Source: Mucilaginibacter phenanthrenivorans (GTDB lineage Bacteria > Bacteroidota > Bacteroidia > Sphingobacteriales > Sphingobacteriaceae). Taken from it: a stretch of DNA of 64,000 bases. This document shows, piece after piece, positions 1-8,411 of this stretch; the first letter of the stretch is position 1; the number at the start of each line of letters is the position of its first letter. A program made the translations under genes and the position numbers. The notes under the pieces were generated by a model, which searched no databases, was not told where the DNA came from, and saw nothing but the letters and a program-made list of their open reading frames with translations. The stretch spans positions 682,001 to 746,000 of the forward strand of contig NZ_JAHVAP010000005.1 in assembly GCF_024721155.1 (NCBI RefSeq), given 5' to 3'.

Positions 1-1368
1 GTCATAGGTGTTATAGCTTTCGGGGTAAAGGCTAACATTTAACTTAAAGATCTGCAAAGCCTGCTCTTTTTTACCTTTTCCTGCAAGTTTATATGCCCAG
101 TTATTCACATCATTTTCTACCAGGCTAAAACCGGGGTTATCTTTCTTTAGTTCGCCAACTATTTCAATGGCCTTATCAAAACCTCTTTTCTCCAATTCGG
201 CCAGCAGTTGATTTATTGCAGGTGAAAAGCCAAATCCATCAGATGCAATCTGCGCCGGAGTATAATAATTTTCGTTGAAGATTTTTTCAGCTATCTTACC
301 GAGATCATTATTTGCAGTTTGAGAAAATTGATTCACCAATAAAACCACTCCAAAATTCATTTCGGGGTAAAGCATAAAATAGGTGGTAAAGCCCAGGGTG
401 GTTCCGTCATCGTGGATGGTTAGCTTTCCGTCTCCCGTTTTATTAATGAACCAGTTTAGTCCAAGCGCAAAAGTATTCACATCTCCCCATACAGGTTGAT
501 GCGTCATTTTTACTGCAGGATCCTTTTCATCAAGCTGAAATCTTATATATTTTATCATATCATCTATGCTCGAATGTAAACCACCGGCAGCCCACGCATC
601 TTTCGGAATATACGGCATAGCCATCCCTTTGTCGTTATAGGCTGTAGCTAAAAGACCTGCTTTATCTGCCGGGACTGTCATAAAAGTATGGTCCATTTTA
701 AGCGGCCCGGTAACGTATTCCCTTAGCAATTCCTCGTAAGGTTTTTGATAGATATTTTCCAGGATTATGCCCAGTAGCTGAGCTGCTACATTAGAGTGCG
801 CCGGAATTATTCCCGGAACAGTATCCACTTTGGCTTTGTGCAAATCTGCCAGCAGGTTTTCCTTTGTGTAACCGTTGTGCAGCTTGGCCATGGCGAAAGA
901 CATGGAATCCGGGCTTAGATTCTTAAATGCGTCTGGCTTATCAGGCAAATTATCAGGCAGACGCGAAGTAAGATTTACGAGGTGAAGCAGTTGAATTGGT
1001 TTCCCTTTATATTCAAGATTGGGGTAATTTCCCTTCAGGTACTTACGGATGTCATCGTCCAGTTTTACCCTTTTCTCCAATACTGCATGAGCCAGCAAAA
1101 GGCTCCCGAATGTTTTGGTTATTGAGCCAATTTCATATAGCGTTTGTCCGGTTGGTTTTTGGTTTTCATCTTTTTTAATACTGCCGTAGTTATATTGATA
1201 TGTTTTACCATCCTTAATAACTCCGGCAGAAAACCCAATCCACAAATTACCTTTTATAAAATCACGCGCCGCATGGTCAACAATGGTATCGATTTTTTGG
1301 CTATCCTGAGCAAAGGCGATGCACGTTGCCTGGCTTAGCACGACAATTACTAAAATAAGCTTTTTCAC
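1..1368 (-). CDS. Serine hydrolase, beta-lactamase/class C-like fold (3' end cut off)
   Basis: The reading frame opens with GTG at 1368 and runs off the window start, giving about 456 residues. The first 20 residues form a signal peptide (basic VKK, then a hydrophobic run ending AFAQ), so the protein is exported. SITK at about residues 82-85 fits the SxxK nucleophile motif of the PF00144 serine hydrolases. HSN at about 191-193 occupies the place of the usual YxN, and a later HDDG resembles the third active-site box. After the catalytic domain comes an alpha-helical tail that looks TPR-like. It lies 37 bp downstream of two DUF4097 genes and is probably the last gene of their operon. The substrate is unknown; a D-Ala peptide or ester is likely. 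Tyr replaced by His in the second motif is a mild oddity. Confidence 0.85.
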   Translation of the reverse strand, partial: MKKLILVIVVLSQATCIAFAQDSQKIDTIVDHAARDFIKGNLWIGFSAGVIKDGKTYQYNYGSIKKDENQKPTGQTLYEIGSITKTFGSLLLAHAVLEKRVKLDDDIRKYLKGNYPNLEYKGKPIQLLHLVNLTSRLPDNLPDKPDAFKNLSPDSMSFAMAKLHNGYTKENLLADLHKAKVDTVPGIIPAHSNVAAQLLGIILENIYQKPYEELLREYVTGPLKMDHTFMTVPADKAGLLATAYNDKGMAMPYIPKDAWAAGGLHSSIDDMIKYIRFQLDEKDPAVKMTHQPVWGDVNTFALGLNWFINKTGDGKLTIHDDGTTLGFTTYFMLYPEMNFGVVLLVNQFSQTANNDLGKIAEKIFNENYYTPAQIASDGFGFSPAINQLLAELEKRGFDKAIEIVGELKKDNPGFSLVENDVNNWAYKLAGKGKKEQALQIFKLNVSLYPESYNTYD

Positions 1369-1405
1369 GTTTTATGTATGGTTGATAATTAAGCTTACCA
1401 TTTAC

Positions 1406-2227
1406 CTATTTCGCCTTCCGGATATAGATATTACCGTTCATATTCTTCATCATCATCTCGGGGCCGCCGCCATCAATTTTGCCGTATACCCAATCCTCTA
1501 TTTTCACACTGTACATGCCGCCCTTGCTGCCGTTTGTATGGGTTACCGTTGGTTTATGCTGTTCAGTTGCCACATCAAAATCAGTATAGATCTCCCCGCG
1601 GTCTGATTTCAGTTTAACGTTGGCTTTAAGGCTGGCCGGGAACGTGACGTCCACATTGCCGTTAAGCGTTGTAAAAGCCATAGGCGCTTTGGGGTCGATA
1701 CTTCTAAAGGTTACTATTACGTTGCCGTTGACCGTATTGGCCACGACTGAGCCGGATACGCTGGTAGCCTTAATCGCGCCATTAACATTGGTTATTTCAA
1801 GCTCACCATTTATGTTACTTACAACTATATCGCCATCATTCACGGTTCCAAGTTTTAGCGTAACATCATTTTGAGGGATTTTTATCGACAGGTTTGTTCT
1901 TTTTCCGGCCTCGCCGCTTACGGTAACTTTATTATTATTTTCTTCAGCCTGGATCTCTGCCCTGGCACCCGATGATAATGAATGCATACCATCATGTGTC
2001 TTCACTTTACCCCTTTTGTCCTCTTTTTCAAGCACGGTTATGATGATATCCTTTCCTTCATAGCCCGTTACGGTTATTGCTCCGTCAATCAAACTCACGT
2101 CAAGTTTATACGGCTTACCGGGCTGGCTAAGCGGAACAACCATTTGTTCGCCGCCTGCTTGTGCCCACAGGTTGGTATTTATAAGCATTACTGCTATCAG
2201 TGCTATTGTTATTTTTATCGCTTTCAT
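1406..2227 (-). CDS. DUF4097-family exported beta-repeat protein
   Basis: A 273-residue protein with a signal peptide ending near NTNLWAQ. The body is a series of short strands with recurring V-x-G-x-I/V and N-G-x-I/V turns such as VNGAIKATSVSGSV, typical of DUF4097/head GIN-type beta-helix proteins. It is shorter than but clearly paralogous to the gene upstream: both have NGEL, VNGxV and a closing NGNIYI(R/K)K motif. Only one base separates it from that gene, so the pair is surely co-transcribed with the sigma and anti-sigma genes. A structural or adhesin-like role at the cell surface is inferred; no catalytic residues are visible. Confidence 0.85.
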   Translation of the reverse strand: MKAIKITIALIAVMLINTNLWAQAGGEQMVVPLSQPGKPYKLDVSLIDGAITVTGYEGKDIIITVLEKEDKRGKVKTHDGMHSLSSGARAEIQAEENNNKVTVSGEAGKRTNLSIKIPQNDVTLKLGTVNDGDIVVSNINGELEITNVNGAIKATSVSGSVVANTVNGNVIVTFRSIDPKAPMAFTTLNGNVDVTFPASLKANVKLKSDRGEIYTDFDVATEQHKPTVTHTNGSKGGMYSVKIEDWVYGKIDGGGPEMMMKNMNGNIYIRKAK

Positions 2228-2228
2228 C

Positions 2229-3089
2229 TTATCTTGATTGTTTTTGTTTTTTAATATAAATATTTCCGTTTAAAGTTTCAAACTTGAACGTTTTACCGCC
2301 TGATCCGAAACGTATATCTGAAGCCTTGCTCAACTTATATGTGGTGCCGCTGCCGCTTTTGGTTTCGGTTTTACTTACCCTGCTTGGCAGTACCTCCGCA
2401 TTGGAGAAGTCGGTAAAAAATTCGCCGTTCATACTTTTAAATTGCACATCGGCCGAGAGATCCTGCGGGTAGGTGACATTCAATTCGCCGTTAACCGAAT
2501 AATATGACGATGCCTCTGGCGGGTTCCGCAAATACGTAACCGTAACCGGTCCGTTTACTGTGTGTGCACTTGTAGTGCCCTTTGCATTTGCAATTTCTAT
2601 CCCGCCATTTACATTATTAATTTTTAGTACGCCGTAAACGTTCTTCACAAAAATATCGCCCTCATTTACCGTAGAAGCATACAGATCAACCTGGTTTGGA
2701 ACCTTAACTGTGTATTGCAGCTTAACCTGGTATTCAATATGGTTATCATTATTTCCCCTGTTCCAGTTTCGGTGCGGTCGGGTATCGTATGGGTAAGCGG
2801 TATAGGCTATAACACTGTCACCCTTCTGATCAAAGCCGAGTTTAAAATCCCTTTTGCCCTCCTCAACTGTTTTCTGATCATCCGCAGTAATGGTTTCATC
2901 TATCTCGATGATCACCTTATCGCCCGCATAACCTTCTACCCTGATCGAACCATCGAGGTTACAGATCGCAACTGCCTTTTTTGCCGTAAACTCCTTGCTG
3001 ATGTGCGTTTTATATTCTTGCGCATGTGCGGTAATTTGGGCAAGGCAAAGCCCAACTCCTGCTAAAACAGGGATTAATAACTTTTTCAT
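2229..3089 (-). CDS. DUF4097-family exported beta-repeat protein
   Basis: A 286-residue protein with a signal peptide ending at about AHAQ (residue 23). The remaining sequence repeats strand-turn units (CNLDGSIRVEGY, VNEGDIFVKNV, VNGGIEIANAKG, VNGPVTVTY) characteristic of DUF4097. It ends NGNIYIKKQKQSR, like its downstream paralogue. It starts 9 bp after the anti-sigma gene. In Bacteroidota such proteins are often encoded with an ECF sigma/anti-sigma pair, and they may be the main output or the signal-sensing partner of that pair; this is inference from context. Confidence 0.85.
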   Translation of the reverse strand: MKKLLIPVLAGVGLCLAQITAHAQEYKTHISKEFTAKKAVAICNLDGSIRVEGYAGDKVIIEIDETITADDQKTVEEGKRDFKLGFDQKGDSVIAYTAYPYDTRPHRNWNRGNNDNHIEYQVKLQYTVKVPNQVDLYASTVNEGDIFVKNVYGVLKINNVNGGIEIANAKGTTSAHTVNGPVTVTYLRNPPEASSYYSVNGELNVTYPQDLSADVQFKSMNGEFFTDFSNAEVLPSRVSKTETKSGSGTTYKLSKASDIRFGSGGKTFKFETLNGNIYIKKQKQSR

Positions 3090-3098
3090 AATGTCTTT

Positions 3099-3914
3099 TT
3101 AAATAAGTTGTGTTATGGTTTCCTTTATCTTATCCCGAACGCCGTGGTCCAGGTTCTTCTGTTTCAACAATTCCCTGAATGACTTTACCGACCGCCTTTC
3201 CTGCAACTTCAACATCACATCTGCAATAGCCGATTGCATTAAAGGCGAATCCTGTAAGGTGATGGATTGAACCAAACCCGCCCTAACTTCCGGGTGGCTT
3301 GCCAGGTGCGTTAATGCCTCAAGCGTACTTAACCGCACATTCACATTCGGATCGTTATTTAAGGTAGATAGTAAGGCGTCTATCACTTCCTTATCGGCAT
3401 GCTTTATCTCGCCGGTATAGCTTACTCCGCGCATCCGTTCAGATGCAGACGGATTCTCCAGCAGCGCCAGCATCATGGTTTGCTTAAGCTCATGCACCTG
3501 CGAGGTTAACGCCGCCATTTGCTGATCCTGTTTGCTGTTTCCTGCTAAATTAAAAACCAGGTAACCACAGCCAAAACTGATTGCAATCAGCGCCAGGTTA
3601 AATGCCAGCGACCACTTTTGCTTCCAATCCCACAGCCAGCTTAACTGTTCCTTAATTCCTGTCGTTGTTCCTTTTTTATTTGCTTCTGCCGTTTTAAAAT
3701 CATTCAGCATCGCGCTGAAATCGGTTTTCATATTGGCAGATGGTTCAGGCACCTCAACCTCATCCATCATGGCCCAAAGCTGCTGCATACTCGCCAGCTC
3801 CGCCCGGCAGGCAGGGCAGCCCGTTAAATGCTGCTCCAGCATTTCCTTTTCGGCCGGTTTTAATTCATTATTTAACCAGCCGGCAAACAGCTCCTCATAT
3901 TGCTCACATTTCAT
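3099..3914 (-). CDS. Anti-sigma factor with zinc-finger and HEAT repeats
   Basis: A 271-residue membrane protein. The N-terminus has the zf-HC2 zinc-binding anti-sigma signature: Cys3, His29, Cys33 and Cys36 (HLTGCPAC). A single membrane helix lies at about residues 100-125. The C-terminal part (about 165-271) has helical pairs with HEAT-like spacing (VIDALLSTLNNDPNVNVRLS), so the extracytoplasmic half is a HEAT-type interaction domain. It starts 12 bp after the sigma gene, the standard arrangement. It should hold the ECF factor at the membrane until a periplasmic signal is sensed. Confidence 0.88.
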   Translation of the reverse strand: MKCEQYEELFAGWLNNELKPAEKEMLEQHLTGCPACRAELASMQQLWAMMDEVEVPEPSANMKTDFSAMLNDFKTAEANKKGTTTGIKEQLSWLWDWKQKWSLAFNLALIAISFGCGYLVFNLAGNSKQDQQMAALTSQVHELKQTMMLALLENPSASERMRGVSYTGEIKHADKEVIDALLSTLNNDPNVNVRLSTLEALTHLASHPEVRAGLVQSITLQDSPLMQSAIADVMLKLQERRSVKSFRELLKQKNLDHGVRDKIKETITQLI

Positions 3915-3926
3915 CTTTTTCCTGTT

Positions 3927-4478
3927 TTAGCGTTCTGTATTTTCATAAATACTTTTCAACTCCTGCATGGCCCGGTGCGCCCTTGTCTTTACGGCTATCT
4001 CCGAAATATCCAGGATTTGCGCAATCTCCTGGTATTTCAGCTCCTGGAACTTGCACAGCGTAAGTACCTCGCGGTGGCTGTCGCTCAACTTTTCCATCGC
4101 CTTATAAAGGCCAAGCTTTGCCTGTTTTTTCTCCAGGTGCTCTTCGGGAGTTAAGCCGCCGGACAATCTTTCCGCCAGATCATCCGTATTTTCATGCTTT
4201 ACCCGTTGCTTTAAACTTTTCCCCTGGTCCTTCAACGTATTGCGGGCGATGGAATACATCCAGTGCACAAATTCGCCCGTAGCAGTAAAAGTTTCCCGGT
4301 ACTTTAGCATCTTATAAAAAACCTGCTGAACCAGATCCTCACTCGTTTCCCGTTGATACGTCATGTGAAATAAAAAGCCATACAGCGGCCTGTGGTACCG
4401 CTCAAACAGCAGCGCCATTTTGTCCAGGTCTCCGGCTTTCACCTTCAGCATGATTGTATTGTCGGCCAACGAATTCAA
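3927..4478 (-). CDS. RNA polymerase ECF-type sigma-70 factor
   Basis: A 183-residue protein. Region 2 covers roughly residues 12-85 (FERYHRPLYGFLFHMT, then SEDLVQQVFYKMLKYR, which matches the -10 recognition and core-binding helices). Region 4 covers roughly 128-178, with the HTH YQEIAQILDISEIAVKTRAHRA. No extra domain is present. It leads a five-gene operon with the anti-sigma gene, two DUF4097 genes and a serine hydrolase, and probably directs transcription of its own operon. A second in-frame Met (MLKVKAG) eight codons in is an alternative start. Confidence 0.92.
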   Translation of the reverse strand: MNSLADNTIMLKVKAGDLDKMALLFERYHRPLYGFLFHMTYQRETSEDLVQQVFYKMLKYRETFTATGEFVHWMYSIARNTLKDQGKSLKQRVKHENTDDLAERLSGGLTPEEHLEKKQAKLGLYKAMEKLSDSHREVLTLCKFQELKYQEIAQILDISEIAVKTRAHRAMQELKSIYENTER

Positions 4479-4962
4479 TCTGTTCAGTTAATTATGGTAA
4501 TTTTAGTTAGATACTCCGGTAAAATAAAATGGTTACAGGAAATGTAAGAATTTTTTGTTGGAAGTCCGAAAGACGAAAAGTCCGAAAGATGCAATACAAT
4601 AGTAAAGTAGTTTATTGGTATGGTGATTTACAGGGATCAAAAACCTATAGAAACAAGAAGCGCTCCTGATGGGCAGGAGCGCATTCTAACCAATTATAAA
4701 CCTAAATTATGAGAAGAGCTGCAAGTATGGAATCGAACCATTTATTCGCTGCCGGATCAGCTGTTGCATTTTACTGGGACAAATATACATGTTTAAACGA
4801 CAGTTACATAATGTTTAACAAAATAATCTTTTTATTGTTATTTATTTAACATTAGGATTACTTTACTGCTTAATCGGCAATAAAACAACCCCGGCCCGCT
4901 GAACCCTTGCCGCTCTGATCCTGCGGGTTATATAAACAACTATCAACGTGATCAACATATCT
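4479..4962. other. Intergenic region with hairpin and possible leader
   Basis: This 484-bp gap separates the sigma operon from a dioxygenase gene. Near 4560-4592 are two direct copies of AGTCCGAAAGA. A perfect 8-bp hairpin (GCGCTCCT ... AGGAGCGC) lies at 4660-4682. It is followed by an A/T-rich leader-like stretch and an ATG at 4709 that opens a 46-codon frame ending at 4849 (MRRAASMESN...). The frame has no recognisable similarity and an ordinary tail of hydrophobic residues, so it is not called as a gene. Confidence 0.4.
4660..4682. terminator. Stable GC-rich hairpin (terminator or attenuator)
   Basis: GCGCTCCT pairs with AGGAGCGC across a 7-base loop. On the minus strand it is followed by a modest T-rich run (TTCTTGTTTC), and on the plus strand by ATTCTAACC. 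It could therefore end minus-strand transcripts or attenuate a plus-strand leader. No downstream plus-strand gene is obvious. Confidence 0.4.
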
Positions 4963-5766
4963 TTATTTTACTAAGCCTGCAAATTTTTGATAAAAAACGG
5001 TAGGGCTGCTGGCGTGCTTAGGTTCAAACTTGCCTGCTATTATTGGTATATAGATCACCCTCCGCCTGCTTTGCTCGCCAATAACGGTTGATTGTGCTAC
5101 CCGGTGCCATAAACGGCCATCGTGAATGGTCAGATCTCCAGCTTCGGGGATAATGGCCACTTCCCGTTCGTCCGCATTATTATCCAGGAAATATTTTTTC
5201 CGGAACAGCATTTGGTAAAGGCTTTGGCGGTGTGTCCCGGGCAGTACGCGCAGGCCTCCGTGCTCCGGTTGCAGGGTATTCAAATGGATGCCAACATTAA
5301 GCATTGGGTTTAGCCGCGAGCCATGAAAAATATCGCGCAGCCCATCTGTATGCCAGCCCATTTTTGTAAAAGCGCTTTGTGAACTGTTTACATAGTGATT
5401 AAGCACCATGCCGTCCTTTTCACTTGTGCCTAACCTTGCACCCGGTCCAATCAGTTGTAACAGGGTTTCAAAACGTGGATCGTCAGCCAAACCCGAAAAC
5501 AGGTCATGATGCTGGTTGATGAATGCGAAACGCTGTACAATGTCGCTGCCATCAAGGTCCTTTCCATATTTAATGGGTACGCCGTTTACTTTGCTTACCA
5601 CATTTTTTAGCCATTGCTGCTGTACCTGTTTCGAGGCATCAATAATATTTTGTACAGTTTGAGGTTTGATGAAATTTTTAAAGTGAATAAAACCATGTTC
5701 GTTAAAAAATAACTGTTGTTCGCTTGTAAGATGTTCACCTAATGTGAATTTTTTATATGATGACAT
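4963..5766 (-). CDS. Phytanoyl-CoA dioxygenase (PhyH) family oxygenase
   Basis: A 267-residue cytosolic protein of the Fe(II)/2-oxoglutarate dioxygenase superfamily. The metal triad is visible: His139 and Asp141 in WHTDG and distal His221 in GRLWHRV, with the arginine cluster at about 234-236 (SRRRVIYI) suited to binding 2-oxoglutarate. The HGGLRVLPGTHR stretch before the distal half is typical of PhyH proteins. The substrate is not evident: PhyH members hydroxylate lipids, amino acids and natural products. The gene is isolated, with about 250 bp of A/T-rich DNA upstream. Confidence 0.85.
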   Translation of the reverse strand: MSSYKKFTLGEHLTSEQQLFFNEHGFIHFKNFIKPQTVQNIIDASKQVQQQWLKNVVSKVNGVPIKYGKDLDGSDIVQRFAFINQHHDLFSGLADDPRFETLLQLIGPGARLGTSEKDGMVLNHYVNSSQSAFTKMGWHTDGLRDIFHGSRLNPMLNVGIHLNTLQPEHGGLRVLPGTHRQSLYQMLFRKKYFLDNNADEREVAIIPEAGDLTIHDGRLWHRVAQSTVIGEQSRRRVIYIPIIAGKFEPKHASSPTVFYQKFAGLVK

Positions 5767-6020
5767 TATAAGAGTATAATTAAAACTTGTTGCGGAAAAG
5801 TGACAGCGGGTTAGCCCGTGTGCCGTTAAATGGATTGAAATGAGTGCAGCAGAATTAGCAACAACAGCTACAACATAATGCCTTTTGGTTAGGCATTCGC
5901 ATGGATAGGATGGCGATATGTTGTTTTATTTTCAATGTATATAATATCTATAGATTTAATAGACAATTCAAAGGTAGATATTATTTTTTATCATCCAAAT
6001 ATTTTTGAAAAAAAATAAAT

Positions 6021-6809
6021 TTATTTTCCAGGCACCTTGTAAAGGTTGCCGATTGTTTTTTCGATGAGCCTTTTGGGGACGAATGATACAAGCCTTGCCC
6101 CTGCGGCATTTAAAAAGCCGGGAATGATCTCGATCCTCTTGTTAAACAAGCCCTTAACGGCTATTTGAGCCACCAGCGCCGGCGACATATTAAATTTATC
6201 TGCCAGTTCCTTCAATGCATCCATTCCGGCGCGCTGTGCAAAGCCGGTATCGGTAGGGCCCGGGCTCAGGCAACTTACGGAAACATTACTACCCGTCAAT
6301 TCAAAATTTAATGCCCGGCTGAAAGACAACACAAACGATTTGGTAGCAGCATAAACGGCCAGCGTTGGAATGGCCTGGTAAGCCGCCGTACTTGCTACAT
6401 TTAAGATATAAGCCTGCGGCGATTGCTTTAATATCGGCAGCAAAAGTGAAGTTAAAGCAACCAGTGCATTTATATTCAGGTTGATCATGTTCAATTGATT
6501 TTTTAGCTCAATCTTGTCAAAATCGCCCCAAAGGCCGTACCCCGCATTATTGATCAGTACCTCAATTTTAAAAGATTCGGTTACACACCAGTCGGCAACC
6601 TTTTGTGTAGCACCAGGTTCCGACAAATCAACAGCCAGCCATAGTGCTTTTACCTGATGTTCCTTATCAACTAAAGCCGCAAGCGCTGAAAGTTCACCGG
6701 CGTTACGCGATACCAGCAAAAGCGGGTAGCCGCGCTGAGCCAATTGAAGGGCAATCTCGCGACCTATCCCCTTGCTTGCCCCGGTTACCAATGCATAATT
6801 TTTCATCAT
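6021..6809 (-). CDS. Short-chain dehydrogenase/reductase
   Basis: A 262-residue classical SDR. The NAD(P)-binding TGASKGIG lies at about residues 9-16, followed by NNAG, the catalytic Ser in NVASTAAYQ, and the YAATK active-site pair. SRNAGEL after the second strand suggests NADPH preference (basic residue after the Rossmann strand). The C-terminus has a hydrophobic/basic amphipathic end (RLVSFVPKRLIEKTIG), as in DltE/YqjQ-type SDRs. There is a well-formed promoter immediately upstream, so close that the mRNA should be leaderless or nearly so. The substrate is unknown. Confidence 0.9.
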   Translation of the reverse strand: MMKNYALVTGASKGIGREIALQLAQRGYPLLLVSRNAGELSALAALVDKEHQVKALWLAVDLSEPGATQKVADWCVTESFKIEVLINNAGYGLWGDFDKIELKNQLNMINLNINALVALTSLLLPILKQSPQAYILNVASTAAYQAIPTLAVYAATKSFVLSFSRALNFELTGSNVSVSCLSPGPTDTGFAQRAGMDALKELADKFNMSPALVAQIAVKGLFNKRIEIIPGFLNAAGARLVSFVPKRLIEKTIGNLYKVPGK

Positions 6810-6810
6810 A

Positions 6811-6841
6811 CAAAAGTAACAATCCGGAGACCTTAGCCCAA
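6811..6841 (-). promoter_or_regulatory. Bacteroidota-type promoter of the SDR gene
   Basis: On the minus strand TACTTTTG (6818-6811) matches the -7 consensus TAnnTTTG, and TTG at 6841-6839 fits the -33 element with a 20-bp spacer. The annotated ATG begins one base after the -7 box and a second ATG follows directly. Initiation 5-7 bases downstream would thus start the mRNA at or inside the start codons. Confidence 0.6.
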
Positions 6842-7015
6842 TAAAGACGACTAAATTTGTAGATTAATTTTCAATTTGTAGATTTGTGGCTATGAAAAAC
6901 CATCTCAACGGTTATTTATTTAGATGCAGGTGTTGTTGTTAACATAAGTTAAATAAGCTACCCATTTATACTAAATTTCGTCAGTTCAACGTTTTTCATT
7001 TTTTCAAATACCTAA

Positions 7016-8245
7016 ATGCGCAATTTTAACATTAGTTTTCACTGGCTGATAACATCTTCAACTCACAACAATTATTTTAGCCGCAGGCGATTCCTGTTGA
7101 CAATACCTTTATTTTTATTATTAGTTAGCACAAGTTACGGCCAGGATAGTGTTCGCACATTGTCACAACCTATAATTCATCAAAACAGGTTTAGTGATTC
7201 CGTAGCAGAAAGGATTAAAGACAGCTTAAAGCTTGAACTGCAACATGCAAAACTTAACGATCCTGTTACCGAACGTAAGTATCTAACCACTCTTTTAAAT
7301 GAGGAACAACAGGCAACAATTAGCTCCAAACATAAAAAGCGTGGGCAGCGGTTTTATTATAAGCTAGCCGTAGCGTTTACCAAACTAAGGTTATACCCGC
7401 TGGCAATGAAATGCTATTTTAAAACGCTCACTATCGAGGCTAAAAATGACACGGCAAAAGCAGCACCGCTCGTAATGGCATCGATGGATGGCAGGCAATT
7501 AATGGTAGATATTAACCGGCAACGCGATACTTCTATTGTTGATGACAGCATAGCTATGAAGATCATGTCGATCCATAGTTCAGATATCAGTCTTGTTAGT
7601 AAGGATAGTCTTTCATACAATGGCGATGCTGAAATAAAATCGCCGCGTATAAAGAGCGAGGAAATTTCAAACCCTTTTGACGACGGCAAAAAGGCGGCGG
7701 CCTATGCAATGATGATCCATGTTCGGCAGCCGGTTTCCGGTAAGCGTAAAGTATACGTACTGAACAATGTTGGGCACACCTTTATCACGCTGATAAAATA
7801 TAATACCGATAGTACAATAGTGAGCCGTTCATTTGGTTTTTATCCTAAAAAGAGTTTTCCGCTGGCTGCTACTCCCCTGTTCCCATCGTCGCCATCTACC
7901 TTTAAAGATGACGCCCGGCATAGCTGGGATGAGGTTTCAGGTACGTTTATTTCAAAGAGGAAGTTTAACAAAATGCTGGCTGTCATTAAAAAATACGACC
8001 ATAAAAAATACCAGCTTAGCCATACAAACTGCACCGATTTCGGTTTGGAAATGGCCGAACAGGCGGGTATAAACATTACCGATACCCAGGGCACATGGCC
8101 GCTGGGCAAAGGCAATAACCCGGCATGCACCGGCCAAAGCATGCTGGAGGGTAAAATAACAGCATCAAACGATACTTACAGTGGCAAGCTTTTGTTGGTT
8201 GATGATTTGGTGAACACCAAGACTACTACGCATTATCATAAGTAA
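7016..8245 (+). CDS. Exported protein, possible circularly permuted papain-like peptidase
   Basis: A 409-residue protein. The N-terminus carries SRRRFLLT followed by a hydrophobic run ending STSYGQ, which resembles a twin-arginine signal, although Sec export is also possible. Residues 40-190 are helical and rather featureless (a TPR-like hairpin near YYKLAVAFTKLRLYPLAMKCY). The C-terminal half has the conserved-looking GHTFITLIKY and, about 95 residues later, HTNCTDFGLEMAEQAG. His preceding Cys in this way is the order of circularly permuted NlpC/P60-like or LRAT-like folds. The peptidase or acyltransferase role is an inference. There are no operon partners. Confidence 0.65.
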   Translation: MRNFNISFHWLITSSTHNNYFSRRRFLLTIPLFLLLVSTSYGQDSVRTLSQPIIHQNRFSDSVAERIKDSLKLELQHAKLNDPVTERKYLTTLLNEEQQATISSKHKKRGQRFYYKLAVAFTKLRLYPLAMKCYFKTLTIEAKNDTAKAAPLVMASMDGRQLMVDINRQRDTSIVDDSIAMKIMSIHSSDISLVSKDSLSYNGDAEIKSPRIKSEEISNPFDDGKKAAAYAMMIHVRQPVSGKRKVYVLNNVGHTFITLIKYNTDSTIVSRSFGFYPKKSFPLAATPLFPSSPSTFKDDARHSWDEVSGTFISKRKFNKMLAVIKKYDHKKYQLSHTNCTDFGLEMAEQAGINITDTQGTWPLGKGNNPACTGQSMLEGKITASNDTYSGKLLLVDDLVNTKTTTHYHK

Positions 8246-8270
8246 TAAACAGCTAGCAATTTAAAAATCA

Positions 8271-8391
8271 TGTCATTGCGAGGAGGAACGACGAAGCAAC
8301 CTCGTCGCTATCCCTATCGCCATGCAAGTTTCACACTCTTCTATTGGCTCTGTATAGCTACGAGGTTGCCGCGCTGTCGCTCGCAATGACA
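8271..8391. repeat. Long palindromic intergenic repeat (REP/MITE-like)
   Basis: The element begins TGTCATTGCGAG and ends with the exact reverse complement CTCGCAATGACA. Inner arms also pair (GAAGCAACCTCGT near 8293 with ACGAGGTTGCC near 8360), so the whole 121 bp can fold as one long hairpin. It lies between the 3' ends of two convergent genes. No coding capacity is seen. Confidence 0.8.
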
Positions 8392-8411
8392 AGTTTTATT
8401 ATTTTATTTTT

